Source: Prevotella sp.
GTDB lineage: Bacteria; Bacteroidota; Bacteroidia; Bacteroidales; Bacteroidaceae
Direction of reading: 5' to 3'
Assembly (NCBI GenBank): GCA_017618275.1
Contig: JAFZUS010000033.1
Coordinates: 1-58,823 of the forward strand
Length of the DNA stretch: 58,823 nt
The notes beneath the pieces are model-generated. The model ran no database searches. It saw only the letters and a program-made list of their open reading frames with translations, and was not told the DNA's origin. Positions within the stretch are counted from its first letter, which is position 1. Every line of letters begins with the position of its first letter. This document shows positions 6,157 through 14,281 of the stretch, one piece after another. Made by a program: the position numbers and the translations under genes.

Positions 6157-9100
6157 TTAGAATGTTTCTTCTAAGTTCTTCCAAGAAGTACCTCCATTAT
6201 TCGTTTTCTTTATGCCTGATGAATTTACTCTCAGAGCATAACTTCCTGACTGAATAAGGAACTCTATGTTGTTCCCCGTCTTGACTGCTTGGAACATATC
6301 ACTTGAAGTGAACATCACCCTGAATCCGTTAGCACCAATCTCTGTCTTCTGTTCTGTGTAAGCCACATTCCAAGTATTGGAGTTAGAAGGGCAGTTGACT
6401 GTTACGGAAGCAGAATCTCCTGAAACCCTGCCACTACTTGCGATAGTTACAGTAGTAACGATACTTAGGATGTGCTGGGTGTTGGGAGAGAGAGAGCCGG
6501 AGTAACTCGGCAGGGTGAGTGTCTTTGAACTCATCCCGTTAGAGATGTCCACTCTCGCCGAAGAGACAGGAGTTCCGTCTATTGCGTAGGCCACCTCTAC
6601 TATACCTGTTGCCTCCCCTGCGGTGAAGTTGCCACCACAGTTCACTTCGATATTAGGCAGAGCAGGAAGGGTAAAGAGGTTGGATGCCGAGGCGATAGAG
6701 TGACTGCCACTTGCAGGGAAGGTGTAACAAGTCACCGTGTTAGAGGCAGAGTATCCGCTGTTCAACTGACCTCCAGAAATGCTTGACCAACTTCCTGAGA
6801 GAAAACCGCCTGAGAATACCACCGCACTGTCGTTCGTTCCGACTGCTCCGAGGTTGTCTGCCGAGATAGTCAGAAGGGCGTTCCCAGAAGCGTCGCACAT
6901 CTTCAACCAGTTGTTCTCGGCTTGAATATATCCGTGGTTTACATTGTTACTGTCAATGGAAGTAGTTTGTAGCCTTCGTATGACCGCCCTTTCAAATGTT
7001 CCCTCGACGGCTGCGATGAAGCCAGTCGCTATGCTGTCGTAGGACGCACCGAATCTCGCCCAATACTGAGTGTCAGCACTTGCATTAGGCGTAGCACCGC
7101 TTCCACTGAATGGGTTTCCGGCATCAGTCTGTGCTATGAAGTATTGATTGCCATAGTGAACGATATCCGTCCTCTTGGCAGTACCATAGTAACTGGCACT
7201 GCTACTCCACTCGCCTCTGAACGGGCTGTAAGGTGCATCGCTTCCCGATGTGCCATTATCACCTCTTCTCGCTACCGTGTAACTTACATCGGGAGAGCCT
7301 TCGGTGTAGTTTATCGTCATCCTTGTCCAGAGATAATACTGTGTATTACCCGGCGTAGGGAAGTGGTCTATATCGTACCAAGTTCCTGTGGGGACAGTCG
7401 TACCACTTGTTGAATACTGATAAACAGTATCTATTCCTGTAATTCCTATTCCGTCTGTTCCGTTAGTTCCATTAGTTCCGTTCTTTCCCTGTGCCAATAT
7501 CTGCCAGTAGGAAGTGTTGGAAGGTGCGTGTCCCTTGTCTCTGTTTGCATTGATGTAAGCGTATGTAGCCGTCACTCCATCATTTGTCCAACACACTTCA
7601 TCGCCCAGCGAATAGTATCTGTCCGAGTCATAGACGCCACAGAATACATTGAGCGGTTCTGTCCCTGCTCCCGACTGTACTAAGGTGCCATTCAGCACAA
7701 GCCCGTTAGACGGGTCAAACGAAAGATAGTTTCCAAGTCTGAACGCCTCGTTCACCATATCCCAGTAAGACTGACCGCTTGAAGAAACAATCTTCTCGGT
7801 GGTAATTCTGCCCGGCAGTATCTCCGTGAAGCCGTAGAGCGTTACAAAACTCCTGTCATCTTCGTTCTCTGAATTGAGTATACCGAGAAGCAAGTGATAG
7901 TAGCCTGACACGCTGTTCATAGGGATTGATGTCTCGCTCAGAACGAACTCTCCTGTCTGGTAGCCAGTCTGTCCAGATGTAGCCTTGGACACCTTCGCAT
8001 ACACATAGTAACTCTTTGAAGGGTCTGCGAGAGTTCCACTGTCGTATGCAGGTATCGCCCACCGCAGATAGTCGTTGTAGTCACCACTTGGAGGGGCGAT
8101 GTTATTCTCCCTGCCGAGCGTGTAATGTCTGATATAACTTGTCGCAGATGAAGTGAGTTTCTTTGTCGTAGGGTTGTAAGTCAAGGGGCAGTCCACGACA
8201 GTCATATTCGTCAGCGAAGTAACGAACTCGTATTGCAAACTCTCGTCTCCGACAAGGGCTTGCATCGTCTGGACTGTGATAGGGCTTATGGCACTTGAAA
8301 AGTTCGTGAGGGCGGCGTCAACGAGCATCTGTGCCGTCTCTTTCGCATCCCTGAATCCTCTCTTCGCATACCTTCCAGCCGACTTGATGGCACTTTCAAG
8401 CGTTGCCTCGTTGTTGTGCAAGGTCTGGATATGGCTTGACATCCCCACGCTTACCAGTTCGTTGCTTATCTCAACCTCCGGCGATTCTGGGTTGTTGACA
8501 TACTGCCTTATTCCTGTTATTCGTGCGGCTATCGGTGCAGGCTGTACCTGAGTATGAGAGAAAGAGATGTAAGAGCCCGGAATCAGCCTCGTCCCCAAGA
8601 CGCTCCAGTTCCTCTTCGCATACAGTCCGTCTATCGCACCCTTGTATGTCCTCTTTATATCCTTGTTCTCATACAGGAAAGTACAAGCCTCACGCATCGC
8701 ATCCCACTCCGCTCCGCTGTGTGTCGTGTCATCCCTGATATACGCATCTGGCATATAACAGTTATAGATGATATATTTGTCATTGGAGGCAGGGAGATAG
8801 TTCTTCGTAGGCATATCCACGCCGTCTATGTTGGTCTTGGACAACTCAAACCTGTTCGCAGGTTTCGTCACGGTCTGCGTCTGCCCTTCTACTGTCCTCG
8901 TCAGCGTCTCGCTCTCCTTTATGAAGGTAGCCTCAAACTCCCTTCCTGTCATATTTCCAGACTGGAAAGTGAGAGTGAGCGGCTGTCCCGTGTCAAGTTT
9001 GCAATCGTCATAGTTCAGAGCGTTCGGTATCGTAGAATCAAAGATGTCCACCTGTACCGAAAGCCAGTCGTCATCTGTAAGGCTCGGATATGCCGTATTC

Positions 9101-10059
9101 AGTTCGTCATAGGTGTAGTACCAACCAGCATAGGCAAAGCGGAGACCGCTAACTACTCCAACCCTCTTGGGGTAGATTGTAGAGAGGTCAAGGCTTCCTT
9201 CCGTTGCGTTTGACGGGGCGTTGTGCAATTTAACCGAGTAGCCCTGTGCGTCAGTATCTACTGTTATTGCGTTCCCAGAGGAATACCCTGACTCTCCTTG
9301 GAACTTCTTGTTTACTCCGTCAAAACTGACTGTTATCCCTGCGTTCTCTCCTACGGGAAGGTGTAGCACGGAGGCTCCGTACTCTTTCAGCGATATGTTC
9401 CTTTCGCCTCCCTGTATCCACACCTTCTGAATGGCACCAGAGGAAGACACCCTCTCCACGCCGGGCACGAATCCCTGATTCCTGCCATAGCCGAGTGCGA
9501 TAGGATTCGCCCTGTTGTATTCCACCTTCTTCAAGTTTATCAGGAAGGTGGATGCGCTCGGTCTGGTTATCTCCCACTCCGTGTTGCAGGCATCCGCCAA
9601 CTGGCTCAACGCATCCAAGCAGTAGGTATGATTATATCCTAAGTTGACCTGTTCCCCTGTTACATACTCGTTCACGGCCCACACTCCGCTTCCATCCCTT
9701 TCATTAAGGTTGTCCACTATCAGTTGTAAGTGTTCGTGGGGGTAGGCCACAAGGGAGAAATTCAGCCTCTTGTCCACGGGATTGTGAATGACATAGTTCT
9801 TTGCCCTCTCCATCGGCCCGTGGAAGGTAACGACATACTCATAGTCCCTGTTATGGACTATACGCACATTACTCTCATAGAGCAGGTCGTACCTCACTCC
9901 CTGAAATGTTATGTAACTGCCTATCGGTATCTCCGTGTGCTGTGTCAGGGCGAACTCCAAACGCACCTCGTCAGAAACCATAATGGAACGATAGGCATAA
10001 GAGGTGTCGTCCACCGTTATGTCGAGGTACGGAGTTCCATCTGATAAATATATAATCAT
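6157..10059 (-). CDS. Tail-tip / tail-associated protein with fibre-like C-terminus
   Basis: 1300 residues. The first about 550 residues resemble the hub part of tail-associated (Tal/gp44-like) proteins: an all-beta start with EVRLEFALTQHTEIPIGSYI, then YEYVVTFHGPMERAKNY. A middle helical linker (NNEATLESAIKSAGRYAKRGF) leads to carbohydrate-module-like repeats such as DSDRYYSLGDEVCWTN and GEWSSSASYYGTAKRTDIV, a short collagen-like run (GTNGTNGTDGIGITG), and a beta-rich end. It sits at the end of the tail gene block just before the endolysin. Expected role: tip of the tail, receptor contact and baseplate hub. The Trp/Gly-rich repeats suggest glycan binding. Confidence 0.8.
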   Translation of the reverse strand: MIIYLSDGTPYLDITVDDTSYAYRSIMVSDEVRLEFALTQHTEIPIGSYITFQGVRYDLLYESNVRIVHNRDYEYVVTFHGPMERAKNYVIHNPVDKRLNFSLVAYPHEHLQLIVDNLNERDGSGVWAVNEYVTGEQVNLGYNHTYCLDALSQLADACNTEWEITRPSASTFLINLKKVEYNRANPIALGYGRNQGFVPGVERVSSSGAIQKVWIQGGERNISLKEYGASVLHLPVGENAGITVSFDGVNKKFQGESGYSSGNAITVDTDAQGYSVKLHNAPSNATEGSLDLSTIYPKRVGVVSGLRFAYAGWYYTYDELNTAYPSLTDDDWLSVQVDIFDSTIPNALNYDDCKLDTGQPLTLTFQSGNMTGREFEATFIKESETLTRTVEGQTQTVTKPANRFELSKTNIDGVDMPTKNYLPASNDKYIIYNCYMPDAYIRDDTTHSGAEWDAMREACTFLYENKDIKRTYKGAIDGLYAKRNWSVLGTRLIPGSYISFSHTQVQPAPIAARITGIRQYVNNPESPEVEISNELVSVGMSSHIQTLHNNEATLESAIKSAGRYAKRGFRDAKETAQMLVDAALTNFSSAISPITVQTMQALVGDESLQYEFVTSLTNMTVVDCPLTYNPTTKKLTSSATSYIRHYTLGRENNIAPPSGDYNDYLRWAIPAYDSGTLADPSKSYYVYAKVSKATSGQTGYQTGEFVLSETSIPMNSVSGYYHLLLGILNSENEDDRSFVTLYGFTEILPGRITTEKIVSSSGQSYWDMVNEAFRLGNYLSFDPSNGLVLNGTLVQSGAGTEPLNVFCGVYDSDRYYSLGDEVCWTNDGVTATYAYINANRDKGHAPSNTSYWQILAQGKNGTNGTNGTDGIGITGIDTVYQYSTSGTTVPTGTWYDIDHFPTPGNTQYYLWTRMTINYTEGSPDVSYTVARRGDNGTSGSDAPYSPFRGEWSSSASYYGTAKRTDIVHYGNQYFIAQTDAGNPFSGSGATPNASADTQYWARFGASYDSIATGFIAAVEGTFERAVIRRLQTTSIDSNNVNHGYIQAENNWLKMCDASGNALLTISADNLGAVGTNDSAVVFSGGFLSGSWSSISGGQLNSGYSASNTVTCYTFPASGSHSIASASNLFTLPALPNIEVNCGGNFTAGEATGIVEVAYAIDGTPVSSARVDISNGMSSKTLTLPSYSGSLSPNTQHILSIVTTVTIASSGRVSGDSASVTVNCPSNSNTWNVAYTEQKTEIGANGFRVMFTSSDMFQAVKTGNNIEFLIQSGSYALRVNSSGIKKTNNGGTSWKNLEETF

Positions 10060-10083
10060 ACTCTTTTACGCTTGTTAAAACGG

Positions 10084-10578
10084 CTATTTTTCGGCTTTGT
10101 CGGCGTTCTTCTTCGCCTTCTTCTCAGGGATTTTCTCTACGGTCACTTCCGATGTGTCTATCCCTGCCTTCTCGCCTACTATCTTGAAGATGTTAAGCCC
10201 CTGAATCTTGTATCCGTGAATCTCAAAGTAGTTAGTGATAATGGAGAGCAATTCGTTCCCCATTACTATTCCGAGGACAATCCACTCTATCAACTGCGTG
10301 TTAAACGCAACGGACAGGGTGCTTGCCAGAATCACCCAGCAGACATACTCCACCGCCTTTCCTACTGTCCTTCTCAGTGCCCTTGAAGGTCTTATGCTTT
10401 CGCCACGCTTCTTAGCCGCCTTGATGCCGAAGTACAGGTCAACGATGATAAGTATTACGGCGATGAACAGGAAAGGTATCATATTCAGGATGGCTTCTTG
10501 CAGGAATATAACAGCAGTCGTAGCCACTCCGCCTTCGAGAATAATCTCCTTGGCACTGATGCTGTCACTGAAACTCAT
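10084..10578 (-). CDS. Phage holin (toxin secretion / phage lysis holin type)
   Basis: 164 residues with three or four membrane segments (PFLFIAVILIIVDLYFGI, VEYVCWVILASTLSVAF, LIEWIVLGIVMGNELLSI). The signature DLYFGIKAAKKRGESIRPSRALRRTVGKAVEY between the first two (given here only as recognised, Arg/Lys-rich with a conserved DxxxGI start) matches phage holin family 4. A Lys/Glu-rich cytoplasmic tail ends the protein. It would form the membrane lesion that lets the amidase out. It lies 25 bp upstream of the tail-tip gene. Confidence 0.85.
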   Translation of the reverse strand: MSFSDSISAKEIILEGGVATTAVIFLQEAILNMIPFLFIAVILIIVDLYFGIKAAKKRGESIRPSRALRRTVGKAVEYVCWVILASTLSVAFNTQLIEWIVLGIVMGNELLSIITNYFEIHGYKIQGLNIFKIVGEKAGIDTSEVTVEKIPEKKAKKNADKAEK

Positions 10579-10596
10579 AGTTCTGTCCTCCTTCCG

Positions 10597-10782
10597 CTAT
10601 TTGTCCTTTGGTGGAACGAGTATCTTCCAAGCCTCCTTGAATACAGGGAAGGCCATCACGCCGAGAGCCAACACTGACACTAACAGGGCGTACTGTTTCA
10701 GATAGATAGACCAGCCGATGCCAGCCACTACTCCGAAGATGTAAAGAATGAATGCCAAAAATGCAGTAAATCCGTTTTTCAT
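10597..10782 (-). CDS. Two-segment small membrane protein
   Basis: 61 residues, nearly all membrane: AFLAFILYIFGVVAGIGWSIYL and ALLVSVLALGVMAFPVF, with a short basic C-terminus (PPKDK). It is 18 bp before the holin gene and could be an antiholin or accessory holin. It follows a terminator-like element at 10821-10904, so it may start a separately controlled lysis segment. Confidence 0.65.
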   Translation of the reverse strand: MKNGFTAFLAFILYIFGVVAGIGWSIYLKQYALLVSVLALGVMAFPVFKEAWKILVPPKDK

Positions 10783-10820
10783 AGTTCGTTTGTTTTTATT
10801 GGTTAAACATAAAGTGATTC

Positions 10821-10904
10821 AAAACAAAGCCCTCCCACTCTATATGGCTAAACCCGAATTTTAACACTGATACTACTTAATAAATCTAATCCACGGGGAG
10901 GGCT
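10821..10904 (-). terminator. Terminator with 9-bp closing stem and long loop
   Basis: On the minus strand AGCCCTCCC (10904-10896) pairs with GGGAGGGCT (10836-10828), enclosing 59 nt, and is followed by TTGTTTT. It fills the 127-bp gap after the gene ending at 10910. The large loop holds no gene. Confidence 0.55.
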
Positions 10905-10909
10905 GTCTT

Positions 10910-11143
10910 TCAAAGTATCGCTATCACGATTCCGAGAGCCACGCCGAGAGCGTCTGCCAAGAGGTCTCCCTTGTCAATCACTCCGTCAAACAGTTCCTTC
11001 GCCACGCCAATCAGGAGGGCGGTTGCCGCTGCAATCGCAGGATGAATGAAATGTCCGAGGGCAAGGGCGAGGAAGGCACTTGCGAAGAAGTGTGCGAACT
11101 TGTCAATCCCAATCTTGGCGATGAGCCTCTGAATCCATTTCAT
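10910..11143 (-). CDS. Small membrane protein, YfiM/DUF2279-like
   Basis: 77 residues: amphipathic start, then DKFAHFFASAFLALALGHFI, a second segment IAAATALLIGVAKELFDG and a third DALGVALGIVIAIL. The pattern DK-x-H-F plus G-x-x-KE-x-x-D plus DxxAD-x-x-G resembles a small envelope protein family that includes YfiM; VanZ-like folds share parts of it. It overlaps the preceding gene by 4 bp (ATGA). Placed with the lysis genes, so a role in lysis or superinfection exclusion is possible. Confidence 0.65.
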   Translation of the reverse strand: MKWIQRLIAKIGIDKFAHFFASAFLALALGHFIHPAIAAATALLIGVAKELFDGVIDKGDLLADALGVALGIVIAIL

Positions 11144-11484
11144 ACCCTTTCCTCCTTGTAAACGGGCTCAGGGTCTGTGAAACGGAAGAAGTCGCCTACG
11201 CTGTACTCCACATTCGCTGTCTCCATCTCATACTTGCCGCCCCTCTTAACGAAGCGGTCAAAGACAATCTTCTTCTTCTGGATGTCCTTGACTACGGCTA
11301 TGGCGTGTCCGTCTCCGCTCTCAGGAGTGAGCATCATCCAACGCACCTGTCCCTTGCGGAGCATTTTCTTCTGGTCTCTCCAATAAAGGGGATTCTCCTT
11401 GTAGTTAAGCCATCCTACGACGGCGAATGCGAGGAACACCACTACGGGTGCCAAGCATATAAACCAAATAAGTCCTGTACTCAT
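11140..11484 (-). CDS. Membrane-anchored hypothetical protein
   Basis: 114 residues: N-terminal transmembrane helix (LIWFICLAPVVVFLAFAVVGWL) and a cytoplasmic, beta-rich domain with VRWMMLTPESGDGHAIAVVKD and VFDRFVKRGGKYEMETANVEY. The next gene begins in its stop (ATGA). Nothing identifies a function; position between fibre genes and holin suggests a lysis or entry-related accessory. Confidence 0.65.
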   Translation of the reverse strand: MSTGLIWFICLAPVVVFLAFAVVGWLNYKENPLYWRDQKKMLRKGQVRWMMLTPESGDGHAIAVVKDIQKKKIVFDRFVKRGGKYEMETANVEYSVGDFFRFTDPEPVYKEERV

Positions 11485-11511
11485 ATTCTTAAAATTTTTA
11501 AGTTATTGTGT

Positions 11512-12741
11512 CTATTCACTGTTTCCCGTCCATAGCCTTACACTTGTCCCATTGTGATAGTAAACAGGATGTCTGTATGAGAGTTCAAACTTCGTAGCCT
11601 CGGTCACTATTCCAAGATAGATGTAAATCTTCCCGTCGGCACTTGAAGGGAGCGAGAACACTATCGGCGTGTCGCTGTCCATTATCGCACTCCCGTTTGA
11701 CTGAGGGGCACATTTGAGATACACGGGATTCGGTGCCGTCATAGCCCACGCCGCACCCGTCCTGTTGAACGAGTAACCGAGAGTGATACCACCATACTGC
11801 TCCCACAGATAGGAAGCAGAAGCACACGCATCTGCGGCGATAGCCGTAGTCGTACTGTAATAGAGTATCAGACCAAACGGGTCGATAGGGTCTTGGTTGA
11901 CATCTCTCTTAGCCGTTGCGTTCGTGCTCGTTGAAGTGTTGGAAGGTATGAGTTTCTTCCCGTCAGGGCTTTGGAACATAAGCCTGTACCTGTATGTCTT
12001 CGCCTTGAAGGGCAACAGAGCCGATGCCGTTATCCTTAACTGGTATCCTATCGAGTTTGAATATGTGTAGTAGCCGTAGTACATATCCCAGCAACCGCCT
12101 TCAATCCTTTCGGCGTTGTACACAAAGAGCATCGCATAGTTGATGTTGAAGGTAGTTGTTATTGCCGAAGCCGCAGCCATTGAGTTGTACACAGGCTTCG
12201 CTCCCGTGCCGTTTACATCCAGCGTCCATCCACTCGCAGAAGTGACTACTCCGTTTCTTATGAAGGCACACACTCCGCTTGACAGGACGCTTGGGAAGTT
12301 GTCAACGGTGGCAGTCATCACCGTACTCGTTGAAGTGCCATCCACCGTTCCGAAAGGAATAGCAACTGCCTTGTTAGCGAAGCCTCCCTCTGTCGGAGAG
12401 CCAGCATACTGTGTCGGTATGGTAGGAGTGTTGTCTATCAGAGAATAGTCCAACTTGTGCTCTTCGTCTATGGTGTCCTGTTTGCCTGAGAGCGTCTGTG
12501 CGAGATTCTGTAACAATGTCTCTATGATGCCTCCGACTTCCTCTTTCGTGTAGGTGTCCTCTTTCAGATAGTAGTTCGTCAGGTCGTCAACAGTCTTCGT
12601 TATGAACTCCGACACATCCACCATCCCTGCTATCTGGCTCGGTGTTACATACTCGTTCTCGGAAACGACTATCTTCTCGCTTCCCAGTATTTCCTGTTTC
12701 TGACTGAGTTCGCTTATGTCCTTGTATGTAATGTCTGCCAT
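11512..12741 (-). CDS. Tail fibre protein
   Basis: 409 residues. N-terminal helical assembly part (ITYKDISELSQKQEILGSEKIVVSEN, recognised as the usual opening of Bacteroidales phage fibre proteins), a coiled-coil-like stretch with KEEVGGIIETLLQNLAQTL, then a long Ser/Thr/Ala/Tyr-rich beta domain ending in SYRHPVYYHNGTSVRLW. That ending recurs, as I recall, at the distal end of fibre proteins in these phages and probably forms the receptor-contacting tip. It is the last in a row of fibre genes. Confidence 0.75.
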   Translation of the reverse strand: MADITYKDISELSQKQEILGSEKIVVSENEYVTPSQIAGMVDVSEFITKTVDDLTNYYLKEDTYTKEEVGGIIETLLQNLAQTLSGKQDTIDEEHKLDYSLIDNTPTIPTQYAGSPTEGGFANKAVAIPFGTVDGTSTSTVMTATVDNFPSVLSSGVCAFIRNGVVTSASGWTLDVNGTGAKPVYNSMAAASAITTTFNINYAMLFVYNAERIEGGCWDMYYGYYTYSNSIGYQLRITASALLPFKAKTYRYRLMFQSPDGKKLIPSNTSTSTNATAKRDVNQDPIDPFGLILYYSTTTAIAADACASASYLWEQYGGITLGYSFNRTGAAWAMTAPNPVYLKCAPQSNGSAIMDSDTPIVFSLPSSADGKIYIYLGIVTEATKFELSYRHPVYYHNGTSVRLWTGNSE

Positions 12742-12746
12742 ATCCC

Positions 12747-13214
12747 TTAATCAGTATCCATAAATGCTATCACAATGCCGTTGTAGGCAATCCCGTATCC
12801 GTTCAGGCTTACTATCGTCATAGGAGGGTAAGGCTCAGGCAGTCCGCAGACGAAGGATGAAGAAACAAGCAGTCTCCCTTCCTTCTCGCTCCGTGTCGTC
12901 ATCTTCCCTTCCCTCACTGATTCCAACCCTATCAAGCCTTCTCTCACAGAAGAAAGAACTATCTTGCTCTCCCTCTCTGCCCCTGCCTCAATCTGCCCTT
13001 CTTTTTCTGACGCAAGTCCTATCTTCCCGTCCCTGTCGGAAGATATTTCTATCTCGCCGTTCTTTGCCGACTTTAAGGCGATTTCTCCGTCCTTGACCGA
13101 TTCGATATATAATTTATCATCTATCGCAGATACGACTGAGATACGCCCTTTCTTGTCGGAGGAAAGACCTATGGCGTTACGCTTCTCGCTTGATATGAGT
13201 ATGCACCTTGACAT
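12747..13214 (-). CDS. Decapeptide-repeat protein, probable beta-solenoid tail component
   Basis: 155 residues. From residue 8 to about 118 the sequence is eleven consecutive ten-residue units without gaps. The consensus is x-S-x-K/R-E/D-G-x-I-x-L/V/I, for example ESVKDGEIAL, SSDRDGKIGL, SSVREGLIGL and RSEKEGRLLV. A strict period of ten with alternating charged and hydrophobic positions suggests a beta-solenoid or an intertwined trimeric beta-helix. The last 35 residues (VCGLPEPYPPMTIVSLNGYGIAYNG, partly quoted) may be a cap. It lies between two fibre-module genes, so a stalk or tip role is likely. Confidence 0.7.
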   Translation of the reverse strand: MSRCILISSEKRNAIGLSSDKKGRISVVSAIDDKLYIESVKDGEIALKSAKNGEIEISSDRDGKIGLASEKEGQIEAGAERESKIVLSSVREGLIGLESVREGKMTTRSEKEGRLLVSSSFVCGLPEPYPPMTIVSLNGYGIAYNGIVIAFMDTD

Positions 13215-13220
13215 CCCTTC

Positions 13221-13577
13221 CTATACTATCACGACATTCGTAAGGCACTCGTCTATCTCAGTTCTCACGCCCGTCTCAGGGACATCATCGTCTGGTATCT
13301 CCGCTTCTACCCTCAGTTTCATCTGCCCCTTTCCGACAAGTGAAGTGTCAACTATCGCAAACCACTCCACCGTGGTCTTCTGCCCGACAGTGGTCTCCCT
13401 GCGTATGAGGTCAGACTTCATCAGCACGACCCCCTCCGTCTTGGAGATGGGGGAGAAGTAGGTCAGTTTTGCATAGTCGAGGTCATCAAGGGTAGTGCTT
13501 GTCCCCTGATAGGCGAAGTTCACCGCCATCTTGATTTGTGAGCCTAAAAGCACGGGCTCTGTTGCGTATGTTGCCAT
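13221..13577 (-). CDS. Beta-sandwich-like tail/fibre accessory protein
   Basis: 118 residues, nearly all beta by pattern (SQIKMAVNFAYQGTSTTLDD, VEWFAIVDTSLVGKGQMKLRV), with an acidic loop IPDDDVPETGVRTEI. Comparable proteins occur in the fibre or baseplate blocks of other phages as upper-baseplate-type domains; I infer the same here from position. 6 bp separate it from the decapeptide-repeat gene. Confidence 0.6.
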   Translation of the reverse strand: MATYATEPVLLGSQIKMAVNFAYQGTSTTLDDLDYAKLTYFSPISKTEGVVLMKSDLIRRETTVGQKTTVEWFAIVDTSLVGKGQMKLRVEAEIPDDDVPETGVRTEIDECLTNVVIV

Positions 13578-13598
13578 ATCCTATACTGTTTGTTCTTG

Positions 13599-13991
13599 TT
13601 AAATTTCTTCCCATCCAGCAGGGTACTGGTCTGGATTCCATACATTGTAGTCTATGAGTGAGATGTAATGCTTGCCCTTCCAAGTACCCTTCTGCCCTTT
13701 CATCCAAGCACTCTCTGCCGTGATGACCTCTGGTATCTCTGACCACTCTTCCAATGATACCTTCACGAACAATGCAGGCACCTTGTCGGGTGTCCAGTCC
13801 TCCTGCGAGGTGTGGGATTGCAAGGCTTGATACAACTTCCCTCCGAACTGATACCTCCTGTCCTTCACTATGAGGATGAAGGGCATCCACTTCGGAAAGA
13901 GGTCGATGCTTTCAAGTGCCTGCTCGTCACCCTGCGTCATAGCCGCCTGCTCTATCTTCTGGCGATATTTCAGTGCCTCACTCCGTTTCAT
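13599..13991 (-). CDS. Chitin-binding-type carbohydrate-binding module protein (CBM5/12-like)
   Basis: 130 residues. The C-terminal 90 residues carry the aromatic pattern of CBM5/12 modules: GKLYQALQSHTSQEDWTPDK, followed by ALFVKV, and a final part with GKHYISLIDYNVWNPDQYPA and GW. Such modules bind chitin or similar glycans through exposed Trp/Tyr. The N-terminus is helical (KRSEALKYRQKIEQAA) and reminiscent of fibre-assembly proteins. It overlaps the next gene by 4 bp. A small glycan-binding virion protein or fibre tip is the best guess. Confidence 0.7.
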   Translation of the reverse strand: MKRSEALKYRQKIEQAAMTQGDEQALESIDLFPKWMPFILIVKDRRYQFGGKLYQALQSHTSQEDWTPDKVPALFVKVSLEEWSEIPEVITAESAWMKGQKGTWKGKHYISLIDYNVWNPDQYPAGWEEI

Positions 13992-14278
13992 TGTTCCTGT
14001 CCAGTTATTATCCTCAAAGCCTCGTCATCTGGTATGTCCTCTTCCTCTGGCTCTGGGATGGTTTCCTCTTCTGGCTCTGGCTCGTCAATCTCGTCAAAGT
14101 CAGCCTGAGTGTCCAAGTGCGGAGGGTTTTGTAACACCCCTCCTATGTAGTATGAGTAGCCGAGCCACAGTTCCTTGCCGATAATCTCCCCAGACGCTAT
14201 CCTGCGGAGTACCTTGCCCTCGTCTGCGGTCAAGACCGTCACATTCCTTATTCCGTTGTTTCTCTGTTCTACTATCAT
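13988..14278 (-). CDS. Hypothetical fibre-associated protein with acidic tail
   Basis: 96 residues. A small folded start (MIVEQRNNGIRNVTVLTADEG, partly quoted) with GKELWLGYSYYIGG, then an extremely acidic Pro/Glu tail with the imperfect repeat EPEPEEETI / EPEEEDIP. Its short spacing to the giant fibre gene upstream (3 bp) and 4-bp overlap with the CBM gene suggest a chaperone or accessory of the giant fibre. Confidence 0.6.
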   Translation of the reverse strand: MIVEQRNNGIRNVTVLTADEGKVLRRIASGEIIGKELWLGYSYYIGGVLQNPPHLDTQADFDEIDEPEPEEETIPEPEEEDIPDDEALRIITGQEQ

Positions 14279-14281
14279 ATC

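Noticed and set aside
8554-9213. 219-codon plus-strand ORF opposite the tail-tip gene
   Set aside because: Arg/Pro-rich shadow frame, no start signal.
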